In this document: positions 12,324 through 23,769 of the stretch, piece by piece
Layout of the letters: each line of letters opens with the position of its first letter
Numbering within the stretch: the stretch's first letter is position 1
Assembly (NCBI RefSeq): GCF_000224145.3
Contig: NC_020167.2
Location: 1,974,113-2,038,112 of the forward strand
DNA length: 64,000 nucleotides
DNA from: Ciona intestinalis
Lineage: Eukaryota > Chordata > Ascidiacea > Phlebobranchia > Cionidae
Direction of reading: 5' to 3'
Position numbers and translations under genes: made by a program
Notes under the pieces: model-generated
Seen by the model: the letters and a program-made list of their open reading frames with translations, nothing else
Told to the model about the DNA's origin: nothing
Database searches by the model: none

Positions 12324-15300
12324 ATGGTGGTGCATGATTTGTCAAATACATCTTCGATGAACAAATACGATGTTCTTGGAGTAGTTGGAGAAGGTGAGAC
12401 TTAATCTTTCATATCACTGATCAATAATTTAAGATGTTTTGTAAGGACAAGGAAAGACGCTCTGTTTAAAATACAAATACCCTACACTTTTCATGGTTAT
12501 ACAGAATAATGCTACAAAAACTATTTAAATCTTCAAATAATGGCCTATTTTTATTTAAAATAAAAACACATTACGTATTTAATAACAATTGAAAAAGCAA
12601 AACAAATAAGCTAATTATATATGTATGTAGACCATCATCCAATGGCTAGTTTTATGCATAATGTATTTTATATGAATGATACAAAGCAGATGGTGGCATT
12701 TTTTACGGGTAATTTGTAAAACAGTACAAGTCTAAAAACCTTTAAAATTTAACAGGTGCATATGGAGTGGTTTTAAAATGCAGGCACAAGGTAAGTTTAT
12801 GCTAAATGTCTTGTAATTTATGTCTAAAATATTTGTCTTAAGAAATTTATCCCTAAATAAATAAAACAAATTATTTTTAAAAAGTAACTCAGTTTACAAT
12901 AAAGTTTGATCAAAGTTGCTGCAGTGAGACATTTAAAGCAACCGAATACTTTAAAGCATCTTCGGTATTCGGCCACCATTAAGCTTATGTGTGCTTGGCT
13001 TCCACTCAATGGATACACTCGTCTTGTTGGCTTAAGCCCCTTTGTCATTTCCCTTTGTCATAAATGACAATGCCACTTGTAGAATGTGTGTTGCGGGTCG
13101 TCTTTGTCAGCCCTTTTTACTGACAAGCACCTCCAGCAGTCAATATTGAAGCTATAAACACAAAACTGATATTAATGTTGGCCTACAATGGTGCCTGATT
13201 AGTAATATAAGTTAACCAACACAGTAGTGGTAGTATTGTCTGGGCGTTTGTCACAGACTTACTCCTTCCTTTACTTTAAAATCCTGATATACATATTAGA
13301 ACTTAAAGTGTATTTAAAGTAACACAGTTGCCATTTTACATAAAATAATTCAACATATTCATATGACACATTTTTATGAACAATTCTTACATTTAGGAAA
13401 CCCAAGAAATCGTTGCAGTTAAAAAGTTTAAAGACAAAGAAGGTAGGTTTTTGCAGAAACATTTCCCAATAGAATTACCTATACACACATGGGTGGTGCT
13501 GTGTATTTGCTTTATGTACCAACACACATACATCTCTGCAGCATCAAATAAACTTACCATGTTTTATATTTAGATAACGAAGATGTACAAAGGACAACAT
13601 TACGTGAGCTTAAGATGCTCAAAACACTCAAACAGGAAAACATTGTTGACTTAAAAGAAGCTTTTCGGCGGAGAGGAAAATTATATCTCGTGTTTGAATA
13701 TGTTGAAAAGGTTACTTAAAGATGCTTTGATTTTAAAAGGGCAGCAAAAACGAAGTTTTATTTAATGTTATTAAAATCCACACTCCATGTTAATTAAAAT
13801 CCACACTCCATGTTATTTTATATTCCAGTATAAAAGGCTGGTATTTTAATGATTGAATTTAAGTCATGCCGTGTGTCTTGATCATGAATTGTTTTGGTAT
13901 GTTTGTACTACCAATGTTTAACATTTTACCTCAATTTCATAGGAATTATTTTATATCACTCCCATGTATCGTTGTTATATAGAAATGTAATATAAGCTGT
14001 TTTATTCAGAACATGCTTGAACTACTTGAGGAAAAACCGAATGGTGTTCCTGCTGAGAAAGTGAGGTAAGGTTTTTGATTTGAAATAACTTTGTTTATTT
14101 ATCTCGTTTCGCGGGCAACCAAAATCGAACACAGGTGTCTAATTTTAAAACCTCATACCTGCTGATGATTTACAATGTATGGGACTTTTTTTTATATATT
14201 CCTTTTTATAGACAATTTATTTTGTTAAGTAATTTTCCAAAGACACACTTCCACAATGGTAGCAGCACATAGCATTGAATCCAGTATCTTTTGATTAGGA
14301 TGCAGGCTCCCAACCACTTAACTAAGGCACTTATTAAATGTTTGGTTTAATAAAGCCGTATGAAAATAGAGTTATCTTGATAACAGAGTTTACTTTCACT
14401 TCAAACTGTTACTAAAGCTTCCAACCAAATTAGGTTTCTTATTTTGTGTGTGTTGTTAATGAAACGTCACCAGCGTCACTAGGTATGCACGTACTGGTGT
14501 TTGCTAAAGCTTGTTGAACCTAAAACTGATTTACTCAGCCGTTAAACTATTTCTGATTGTCAAACAAACCAATGTAAAGCATGTCTTCTTCACTACGGGT
14601 GTGTATTGACTCTAACATAACAAAGACATTTTCTTTTGTGCGGGTTTTCGTGCAAACAGTGCGTGTCTATGTTCTGTGTATTCAAGCATACATACTTGCG
14701 TATTAAGTGTGTAAGGTTGCCACGCCAATAGATAGCATACACAGAACAAAGATTGGTAAAAATGTAAGAAAAACAGTAATATCTGTCACGACTGTCAGAG
14801 TTCTGGCTCTCATCGCAATAAATGGCTGACCTTTTGTTTGTGTTTATTAAAATTTCAATTCATTAAGCACCATGTCTGAACTTGCTATTTAAGTGCTTGA
14901 AACTTAAAGACCCTTCTGGTAGAGATAAGTTTACATAGCTGGCTATAAAGTTTCACAGAAACAGAAATTAGAATCTTTGGATTCCTGGTACAATAAAGCA
15001 CTTCACATAAACATTTATTATTTAAACAGTATTTTCAATGAAATAAAACAAATTTATTTTTTATTTAAATTGCAGAAGTTACATCTACCAACTAATCAAA
15101 GCAGTGCACTGGTGTCATGCAAATGATGTAATTCACAGAGATATCAAACCAGAAAATCTTTTAATAAGTTCTCATGATGTCTTAAAGCTTTGCGATTTTG
15201 GATTTGCACGACCAGTGTCGTTGTCGAGTCGTAATTCGGCATACACTGATTATGTGGCCACTAGATGGTATCGTTCACCAGAATTGTTGCTTGGGTAATC

Positions 15301-18300
15301 TATTTGTTTTTTTAGTATAATAATTAAATGAATTCTTTTTAGGTATTTCTATTTGAATGGGATAGTTTATTAATGTGACACTTTAAGGTGTCCTATCTGA
15401 CCCAACCCTACTATATACAGTTTTTAAAAATGGATTAATTTCTGACAAAGCATAAACGCATACATCCAGGAAAAATGTTCTAAAGACGTAACAAAATTAG
15501 TTCGGGAAAAATTAACTAAAAGAGCAAACATATATTCAACATTCATTGTATCACTTTATACTTAAACATATAATTCTTACATTACTTATTTACAGAGTAA
15601 AATATGACAAAGGGGTTGATGTCTGGTCAATAGGATGTATATTGGGAGAGCTGAGTGATGGTCAGCCTTTATTTCCCGGTGAAAGTGAAATTGATCAACT
15701 TTTCACGATCCAGAAAATGTTGGGGAGTCTTCCACCTTGTCAGATGAAAATTCTTTTTACAAATCATCGTTTTGCTGGTTTGAAGGTAATGCTTGGTAAT
15801 TTAGATTGAAGATTTGTCATTCAGAACAAGGGATGATATTGTTTCTTAAAACATATTTGTGGCAGTCATATTTTATATACAAAATCATTTTGTTTTATTC
15901 TATTTTGGTAAGATCCAACAATGGGGTATGACATGGGAAATTGACTAGTGGTGGCCCATTATTAATCTTGCTAAGTTAATAAATGCTTTAAATTGGAACA
16001 TTCAAAGTGTTTCTAACCTAATAATGGGGTGATTTGGTAAACATTGTTTAAAAATGTTTCATTTAGATTGAAATGATCATAGTCAGAAATTTTCTTTCTC
16101 GATTAAGTCAGATAGGTAAAAATAGTATTTACCTGGGTAAATAGTCGCTCTCATTAAATCACCTAAAATCACTGTTTTCTAGTTTTTTGTTTGTCACTGT
16201 TGTTCAAAAGTAAAGTCAATGTTCATTTTAGTTCCCCACACACTTCCAACCTATCACTTTACAACGAAGATACTGTGGAACAATCAATGGGCTCATGCTG
16301 AGTTTTATGTCAAGTACTTTGGTGATGGATCCAACAAAAAGAATTACAACACAACAATGTCTTGAACATAACGCCTTTCAGGTTAGCCTAAGTCTAATGC
16401 AAAGACTAGTTATTCCACATGTGTATTTATAAGTATGTTTTTAAAAGATTTTCATAGGATTTTAGGGGACAAGAAATTTCTATTTTTTCCATTTTTGACA
16501 TACATAAAAACATACTTTTAAAAGTTTTTCATAGGACTGTAATTGGGGACAAGTTTTCTTTTACATTTATGTTATAATTTCCATTTTTTAATAAATTTTT
16601 CAATAAAAATTTCTATTTTTTCTATTTCTGACAGACTTAAATATAGGTGTAGTAGTTCCAAATTAAGTGACTTCCCAATATGTTATATACCTATGCAAGA
16701 AAAAAATAGTTTCAAAGGAGTCCTTTGTAAATGCCAAGTAATAATACAGAACCACAAAATTAATATTTATTTTATTTTTTTTGTAGGGATGTAATAAGTA
16801 ATAAAGGATAAAAATAATGCAGGTTTAAAAACTTTTTTGTTAAGTATCAAATATTTTTACAAAACAAGAACTTGCAAAATAGAGTAAAGCTCGTTTGAAT
16901 AAATGTTTGTAAAGTGCTCTACTAGAATATTCATGACTTACATTATATTAATTTAACACAGACCGAGCGTTTAAAGGACAAGAATCTTGATTACTTTCGT
17001 GAAGCAACCAAACCTGGAAGTATAAGACCAAAGTCAGCAAAAGGTATGTGAACATTTATTGCGAATAAAACTATATATATACTTCAAGTTTAGTAGCATG
17101 TAGATATTTTATCAGGTCTGGTACTAAGAAAATGAATTACCAAGTTGCTTCAAGCAGTTTTAGTCATTCTTTATAAGAAGCTTCATTTTTGTGTAGCGCA
17201 ACTGTTTATATGTAAAATAATTGTAGTTTTTTTGTTGATAATTATCTATTATTAGGTTCGGTGAAGGGAAAAAAGGGGAAAAATGGCGGAGATGAAATTG
17301 ACAACTACAACATATCACAAGTGCCTTCCAATGTTGATCTGCTTACTTACCAACCCAACAACACAGCGGGAAGAAATGATAAATTGAATGACACTTATGA
17401 AGCCAATCTTGCTGCAACAAAACGTGGAAAGAAAAGTAACAAACTCATGCATTTGCTGAAAGACAAAGTGGAACCAAAGTCAAAATCACCAGATGAACTT
17501 CCCAGGTTTAGAAGCATAAACGGGACTTCCCCTGATAAGGAAATTGACGAGTCACCGAAACGTAATAATGCTGACTCAACGCCGAAAGTCACACCAAGCA
17601 ACATCGGATGGGCACCGAAGAACAATAGTTCTGCTGAAGAGATATTAAGTAGTCCAGAAGCAAAAGAAGTTCAAGAGGAGAATGTTGAAGGAATGTTTGT
17701 GAAACGAAACAGTGTTCGCCATAAATCCCCACATCCTGTCGATCCAGCAAAGGAAAATCAATCTGCGTTCCAGAGAAAAGGTAGCCATCGTTTTAAACAT
17801 GGAGCAACTAAAGAAGAGACAAGTGAGAAGAAATCTATGAAACGAGAAAACAAAGAGAACTTATACCGAGACTGTAGGTCCTCTTTTGCTCATCATCGAG
17901 AGGTTGTAGAAGAAGCTCCCGGACACTGCTCTCCTCCGGACTTGAAGAATGCACAGCCGTCTAAATCTTCTGTCAACATCGTAGAGCAGTCGGAAGAGCT
18001 TAGTCCTCCTCAAAACTATCATAACTTCCAATCTGACGAAAGCAAGATATCAACCGTGGACACAAATGTTCGGACAGCAATTGCAACGACTCTGCATGTC
18101 CCAACTATAAATTTTAAAGGTAACATTGAGAGCAAAGCTTTTCATAGATTTTTGCTCATGTTCCCCTTAAACTCTTTAAATCACCATTGTTTTCCTTCCC
18201 AGCTTCACAAAGCAACAACACTGTGGACGAACGAACAACTCATGTTATGAAGGTAATTCTTTATGTTTTCTTTTATTTTTTTAGTTACTTTTAGTAAAAC

Positions 18301-21300
18301 CTAAATAAATTTTATACAAAAAAAAACTTTATAACATAATTAAATTTCAAAATGTATAGTCCTGAGCGTTTTAACTAAATGATGAAGTTATAACAAAAAA
18401 GAAAACTTTTTTTGTTTGCTAACATGACGATGACCCTATTATATAACGATGTTAGCCAATTTGTTTATTATACCTTACCAGTTATCCACACAAATAAAAT
18501 ACGTAATTTCAATTTAAATAATACATAGCTTTATAGACATTTGATCCAAATTAATTTCATCAAAATTTCAATTACCTGTTTTCTCAGCCCTCTAAATCAA
18601 GAATTGGTGAAAGATCGGGACATACAAGAGACTCGCATCATAAAGATGAACATAGTGATCAGCAGAAGTCCGGAGGAGAATATCCAACATCCAAAGGAGT
18701 AGTAAACAGTGTAAAGAGCTTCATGACATCTATGCCTGTGGATGAAAGTTATGAAAACAAGGTGAACTTATTTTATAGATTTGTAAAATTCTATAGCTTT
18801 TGGGAAGGCTTTCTAAAGTTTTAAACATGTAAAACATACTTATTTATTAATTTTTTTCGATTTTTGTGTATGTGTATTGGCATATACTATTTGGTGAAAA
18901 ATGTAACTTGTAATTTCTTACTTCTTTTTAAACTACATAACACATACATGTTGAACATTGTGTTAAACTTGCGATAATCCCCAGTTAAAAAACTTTTATG
19001 TAAAACATTGTAATAGACATGTTCACCATTATAAGAGATTTTTAGTTATTTTAACATCATACCTCAACAACATTACCTAACCAATACCTTCAACACTTTT
19101 CAGAACAATGTGTCAGACCTTGCAGATTATAAAAAGGAACTAAAAAGAATAAAATCAAGTTTATTTGGAAAAAAGGGAAGCAGTAAGTTACACAACCTCA
19201 ATTAATTTGCACCACGACCTAAACATTGTTGAACTAATATTTACTTTTCTGATAAGGAGTCCAACGCCATGAGTCGCTTGATTCGAACCAATCAACTTCT
19301 AGCATTGGCAGCGGCAGACAGCGTTACCAGGGTAACGATACAAACAGCAATCGGTTTCTGCAACCGTGCATGTCCACAGTTGCAGAAGGTGGGATTACCC
19401 ATCATGCACAGCAACACTCGGACCTGACAGGGATGACATCATGCTCCGGTGTCGGGCAGTCTAGTTCAAAGTCAAGTAAAGTGTCGAGGGACCGACGTGT
19501 GAAAAGTCATTATTATGGTAATTTTCTCTTTTGATTTATGTTCCTATTTATGGGTCAACCCTGGTTCAAGTCCCATGGTGTGCGTCTTCGGGGGATCTCA
19601 CCCCCACAGAGTTCTGAGTCATTTTCCATGTTTATCTGCATGATATATATCTGTGTTTACCTTTGTCATAGCCTTACGGAGTGTTTTACAAACACAACAC
19701 CTATTAATTTGTCATAATCTATCTGTTTACTTCACTATCACAGTTTCAAGTTTATTAAACCAATAATTTCGTTTCTCCATTTACCAACCAATTCTCCTAA
19801 CATACGTTGTGTTTCCGTTACAGATTCGAATCTCGACAGCGAGCATGATAACAGTCCTTCAATCACAAACCCTCACATTGCAAGAGCTTACTCTCGTCTA
19901 CATCAGTTTCAAATAGAAGAACAAACTTCACACGATTCCATGTAAGCTGTTTCTATATAAGTTGCATTGTAGTTAGCCTCGGTGTTGTTGCAATACTTAA
20001 TGTAACTTCCATATTTGCTAAAGCTGAATAAATAAAGTATTAAAAAATAAAGCATTAAAAAGTAATAAAACCAAATTTACTTGTAGGAATCAAGCAATTA
20101 ACTGCAAATTGAGCAAAGAAGCTTGCCAAAATGCACATTATTATCTTTACAATAATTTGTTTTTTGTTTGTTTCCAGTGACAACTCATGGCGTGAACCCA
20201 ATACTTCAACTAACAGAAACGCTATTCAAAGTATTTTGAAGAAAAAGAAAAAAGGAAGAAGAAATAAGGTATTTATGTTGTGTCTAGTATTTATCATATT
20301 CATGTTTTTGTCAATTACACAGAGTTCTAACATCGTTGTAACTGTGAACTGACTATAACTAAAATTTCCTGCATAAAACAGCTTCAATTAAACCATAACA
20401 TAATTTGTATTTATCGCTTAGCCTTAGATTAAAAAAGGTCATATTGTTAACAGTGGAGAAGAGATAAGAATTTACAGAAAATAGGACAGTCGCTATAACA
20501 TGCTAAGGGAAAATAAATGATTACTTAAAATGTGGCTTTTAAACCATATATGCACTCATAGTGGGTTGCAAATGTTTAATTAAAACACATTACTGTGTAG
20601 TTAGATACAACCAAAATTACCACATTGTTTTTACCCAAACAGTATCTTGGTAATTTCAATTCTCTCTCATATAATATTAATACTTTATTAAGGTAAGCAC
20701 AGTTGAAGGTGACCACCTTACTATCCACAACCCTGGGATGGTTAAACAACATATAGCACTGTGGGATAGCAGGTATGCAATTTATTAATACAAATTCTCA
20801 ATGTATTTTGTGTTGCATATTTTCTTTTTGTGTTGTAATGCTAAACTAAATATGAACAGAAATGCTCACGGAATGCAGAATTTTTAATGTTTTAATTTTA
20901 TTTGTGGTAAAAATAAAAAATAGCTTCTTTGAATACTATATAATAATACTAAAAAAATAAAAGGAAAAATGCAGGGGGCAGATAACTACTCTGAACACTT
21001 TAATAAAACTAAAAATAAATAAAAATGTAAAAAAATGTTTGCACTGCCAAAGCTCTTATTTTTTCATTTGTTATGTTATATAAACCTTTCAGGGCAACAA
21101 ACAGTAGACAAGTGACGAACACTTCAACATCTCGTGGGCTCCGTAAACTTGTTCACACACCATCATCCTTACTTGCTTCAGAACACCAGCAACCTTACAA
21201 CAGCCAGCAGTTTCCCCATATAGCTCCTAATGTAGGTTTTAGTTTGTTTCTATTTGTTTGAATTTTTTTTATCATTTTGGTAAAATTGGCCAATACTAGT

Positions 21301-23014
21301 CAAATCCAAGCCGCTTGTAGTAACTGGATGTATGTCCTGATCCATATGAAATACAATAATTCTTGAAGCAATTTTGTTATGTATTAGTTGATTATACCAC
21401 TCTTGTTTAGTAAAGTTTTATTATAGTTGTATGACATTTTTTGCTTTAATAAGCTGTTCAATATTTAAATGCTGGGCAAGACACTTAACGGTAATTTCTC
21501 CAACCCAATGGTCATCATGAGTTGTCCAAATTATCAGCCATACATAAAAAATAAATATAATTCCCTCAAAAATAATCTACAATAAAGTAACATACATTGT
21601 AATTTGTAAGCTGGCATGGGGTGTATGAAAAATCACCCATGTTATAACAACTGTCATTTTTAGCAAGTTTTCATGCAATATTGGTAAGTAACAGACAAGA
21701 TCTTCTGGTAATAATTATTAAATCAAGAAACCAACTTTATTATCATGATACAGAATGAAAGAAACACACGATCTACAAATAACTATCAATATCAACAAAA
21801 CTCACGACATGAAAGAAAGAACCCAATAGGTAATTTACTAATTTTTAAATTAAGGATATAAATAAATTCACGTTATGTAATACTTTGCCTATGGTACTTC
21901 TACAAACCTTTGTGCTTTACAAACCAAATGATTCCTAGTTTGAATTATTTTCTTTTGATAGCCCAAAATTATTATAAGCAGAACAACATGCATTTAAATT
22001 ATTATAAGCTGAACAACATGCGTTTGCCATCCCCTTTTATAGTTCTTTCAACTGGAATTGTACATAACAGATTCCTCCTTTATAAATATATATGCATTAA
22101 TTTTAATCTTCTAATTATAAATTTTATGTGTTATAAAGTGAATATGAATAATAATATTTTAGTTGATTCATTGAAAAGATTATTTATATGCTGATAAGGT
22201 GAGATAGATATTGTCATTTCGTTGTAAAATAAATTAATTTGTCACTTCATGTATCCACGGCATTGGGCTGCCCGTATAGTACAGCATGGTGCATAATGTC
22301 AATTTTGTATCTAAAGTGAGAATTTTGTATCCACCATTTTCCAGCGCTGTGGCAAAGTGGTTAATGCGCATGCTTTTAACTCCGAGGTAATGAGTTCAAG
22401 GCTTGTCGCTGCTACCATTGTAAGAGTATGTGTTCTTGGGCAAGACAGTTAACGACAATTGCCCCAACCCAGTAGTCACTAATGGGTTGCCTAAATTATC
22501 AGCCATACATAAAAAAAACACCCAAAACAATCGCCCAAAAAGCTACAGTCGTAAGCTGGAAAGAGGTGTATAACAAAACACCTCTGTTATAGCATATGTT
22601 GTTTTCCGGACACGCAAATATAAAGTAAGATACATTCATTCATACTATGTTTATGATATTTTAATAACGACCATGCTGCTTTTAATGTTATTTGCACGAG
22701 CTGAAACTATTCTAACCTCAACTGGTCCAACTGCAGCAGTTAAATAAAAAATCAAGAATCGCACAAAGTTGGGTGAATTAAGCTACTGTACCCATGTTTA
22801 TAAACTCTATTGTCGCACAAAGTAAAGAAGATATAAGATCACCTATTTATTCACAACCAATGATATTTCAGATTACTCTCTTGAAGAGCAACTTCACAGT
22901 GACCTGCACATAAGTGGAGGAAACAGTCTTATGTACGAAGCTACAACCCCAAGGACCCAAACCCATACCCTGGGTCCAATAAAGAGCGCAAAACGACGAA
23001 AAGGACCTGACTAG
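12324..23014 (+). CDS. CDKL5: CDKL5 serine/threonine kinase
   Basis: Twenty exons, all frame-consistent: 12324-12393, 12756-12790, 13397-13442, 13574-13710, 14010-14065, 15076-15294, 15596-15785, 16232-16381, 16962-17043, 17256-18119, 18203-18252, 18588-18761, 19104-19182, 19257-19517, 19824-19941, 20178-20268, 20693-20772, 21093-21231, 21754-21829, 22872-23014. The product is 1019 aa, close to human CDKL5. The kinase domain occupies about residues 12-295: glycine loop VVGEGAYGVV, VAVKKF lysine, [14 protein letters not shown], and a T-D-Y activation loop (TEY in human) before [10 protein letters not shown]. The long serine-rich tail keeps the conserved W-R-E-P and RKLVHTPSS blocks and a poly-lysine run. 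CDKL5 acts at microtubules, cilia and synapses. The start at 12324 gives an 11-residue leader comparable to the vertebrate one; Met at 12357 is the alternative. Exon 4 ends in an unusual GTTACT donor. Candidate AATAAA at 23321. Confidence 0.93.
13770..13822. repeat. 26-bp tandem duplication in a CDKL5 intron
   Basis: The unit TTAAAATCCACACTCCATGT recurs after about 26 bp with only a few differences. Confidence 0.7.
14225..14335 (-). repeat. Degenerate tRNA-derived SINE fragment
   Basis: Lies in a CDKL5 intron. It shares CAAAGACACAC, AATGGTAGCAGC and TTGAATCCAGTATC with the SINE at 3960-4136 in the same order. Confidence 0.5.
15382..15417 (+). repeat. Terminal fragment of the MITE family
   Basis: AAGGTGTCCTATCTGACCC followed by AACCCTACTATATA matches the right end of the family. 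The body is absent. It lies in a CDKL5 intron. Confidence 0.5.
19560..19645 (+). repeat. Possible tRNA-like SINE fragment
   Basis: Contains a B-box-like GGTTCAAGTCC and GGGGGATCTCACCCCC. Too degenerate to assign firmly. Confidence 0.3.
21470..21655 (+). repeat. SINE body/tail
   Basis: Shares GGGCAAGACACTTAACGG, CCAACCCAATGGTCA, TTATCAGCCATACATAAA and the GTAAGCTGGC...GGTGTATGAAAAATCACCC tail with the element at 22345-22605. The tRNA-like head is missing. It lies in a CDKL5 intron. Confidence 0.65.
21966..22026. repeat. Tandem duplication of about 34 bp
   Basis: The string AATTATTATAAGC(A/T)GAACAACATGC occurs twice in succession inside a CDKL5 intron. Confidence 0.75.
22345..22605 (+). repeat. 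tRNA-derived SINE, most complete copy
   Basis: The head GCGCTGTGGCAAAGTGGTTA is an A-box-like start and ATGAGTTCAAGGC a B-box-like element. The tRNA-unrelated body follows, with CTTGGGCAAGACAGTTAACG, CCCAACCCAGTAGTCACTAA, TTATCAGCCATACATAAAA and the hairpin-like tail AGGTGTATAACAAAACACCT. Other copies in both orientations occur at 3960, 14225, 21470, 25140, 49652, 60545 and 62395, so this is an interspersed element and not a tRNA gene. Confidence 0.75.
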
Positions 23015-23719
23015 TCAACAAACAAAGACACACCAATATAAACTAAACCATAAACCCCTCGCAGCTGTGGATTAATTTTATTACAACTCGGTACATATCA
23101 TATTTGCTGCAGCTATATCACTGTATTCACAACCGTCCACTTTACCAAGTGCAACTTTGCTTCTTCAAGAAACCCCACAGCCTACCTCTGTTCCTGCATC
23201 CTTCTCTGGCGTTATTATACTCCCCTATATTATCCACTTGTATTGTTGGTTTTTCATCATTTTGTTTCAAAACTTTTTGTTCTGCTTTTATTTTATTACA
23301 GCAGCCAGCAAAGTTGGCAAAATAAAACATTTAAACCAAAACTTGTATAAAAGTTCGAAAATGATTCAGGATATTTTTAGTGGAATTATTCATTTAATAT
23401 TACACAACAAGAAACTATGAATAAAATAAATCTGTTCATAAAGCAAATGCTGACAGAAACAAATATTGTCACAGGCCATACATAGGGTGAGAAAGAAAAA
23501 CTAACTTATATATATATACTTATGCATGAGAGCAAGAAATCACAGCTCTAATTAATAAACCTGTAGTTAACCCTTTTACTACCACGGTTAACTGAGATCG
23601 ATCCAAAATTAACCAACAAAATAGTTTTTATTTTCTATTTATGACTGAACAGTAGGTATAATTATAATAGTATTTTTATTTACATGTGGATGCTAGGATT
23701 ACTATATTCATCAATTTCT
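23015..23719. other. CDKL5 3' UTR and spacer before the first gap
   Basis: AT-rich, with AATAAA candidates at 23321 and near 23420. No exon seen. The missing first exon of the next gene, ESD, was looked for here without success and may be in the gap. Confidence 0.5.
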
Positions 23720-23769
23720 NNNNNNNNNNNNNNNNNNNNNNNNNNNNNNNNNNNNNNNNNNNNNNNNNN
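23720..23769. other. Assembly gap (50 N)
   Basis: Run of 50 N. It directly abuts an ESD exon, so at least part of that exon and probably the start exon are missing. Confidence 0.99.

Noticed and set aside
22345..22605. A functional tRNA gene
   Set aside because: A- and B-box-like sequences are present, but no complete cloverleaf could be drawn and the same unit recurs with a shared non-tRNA body.
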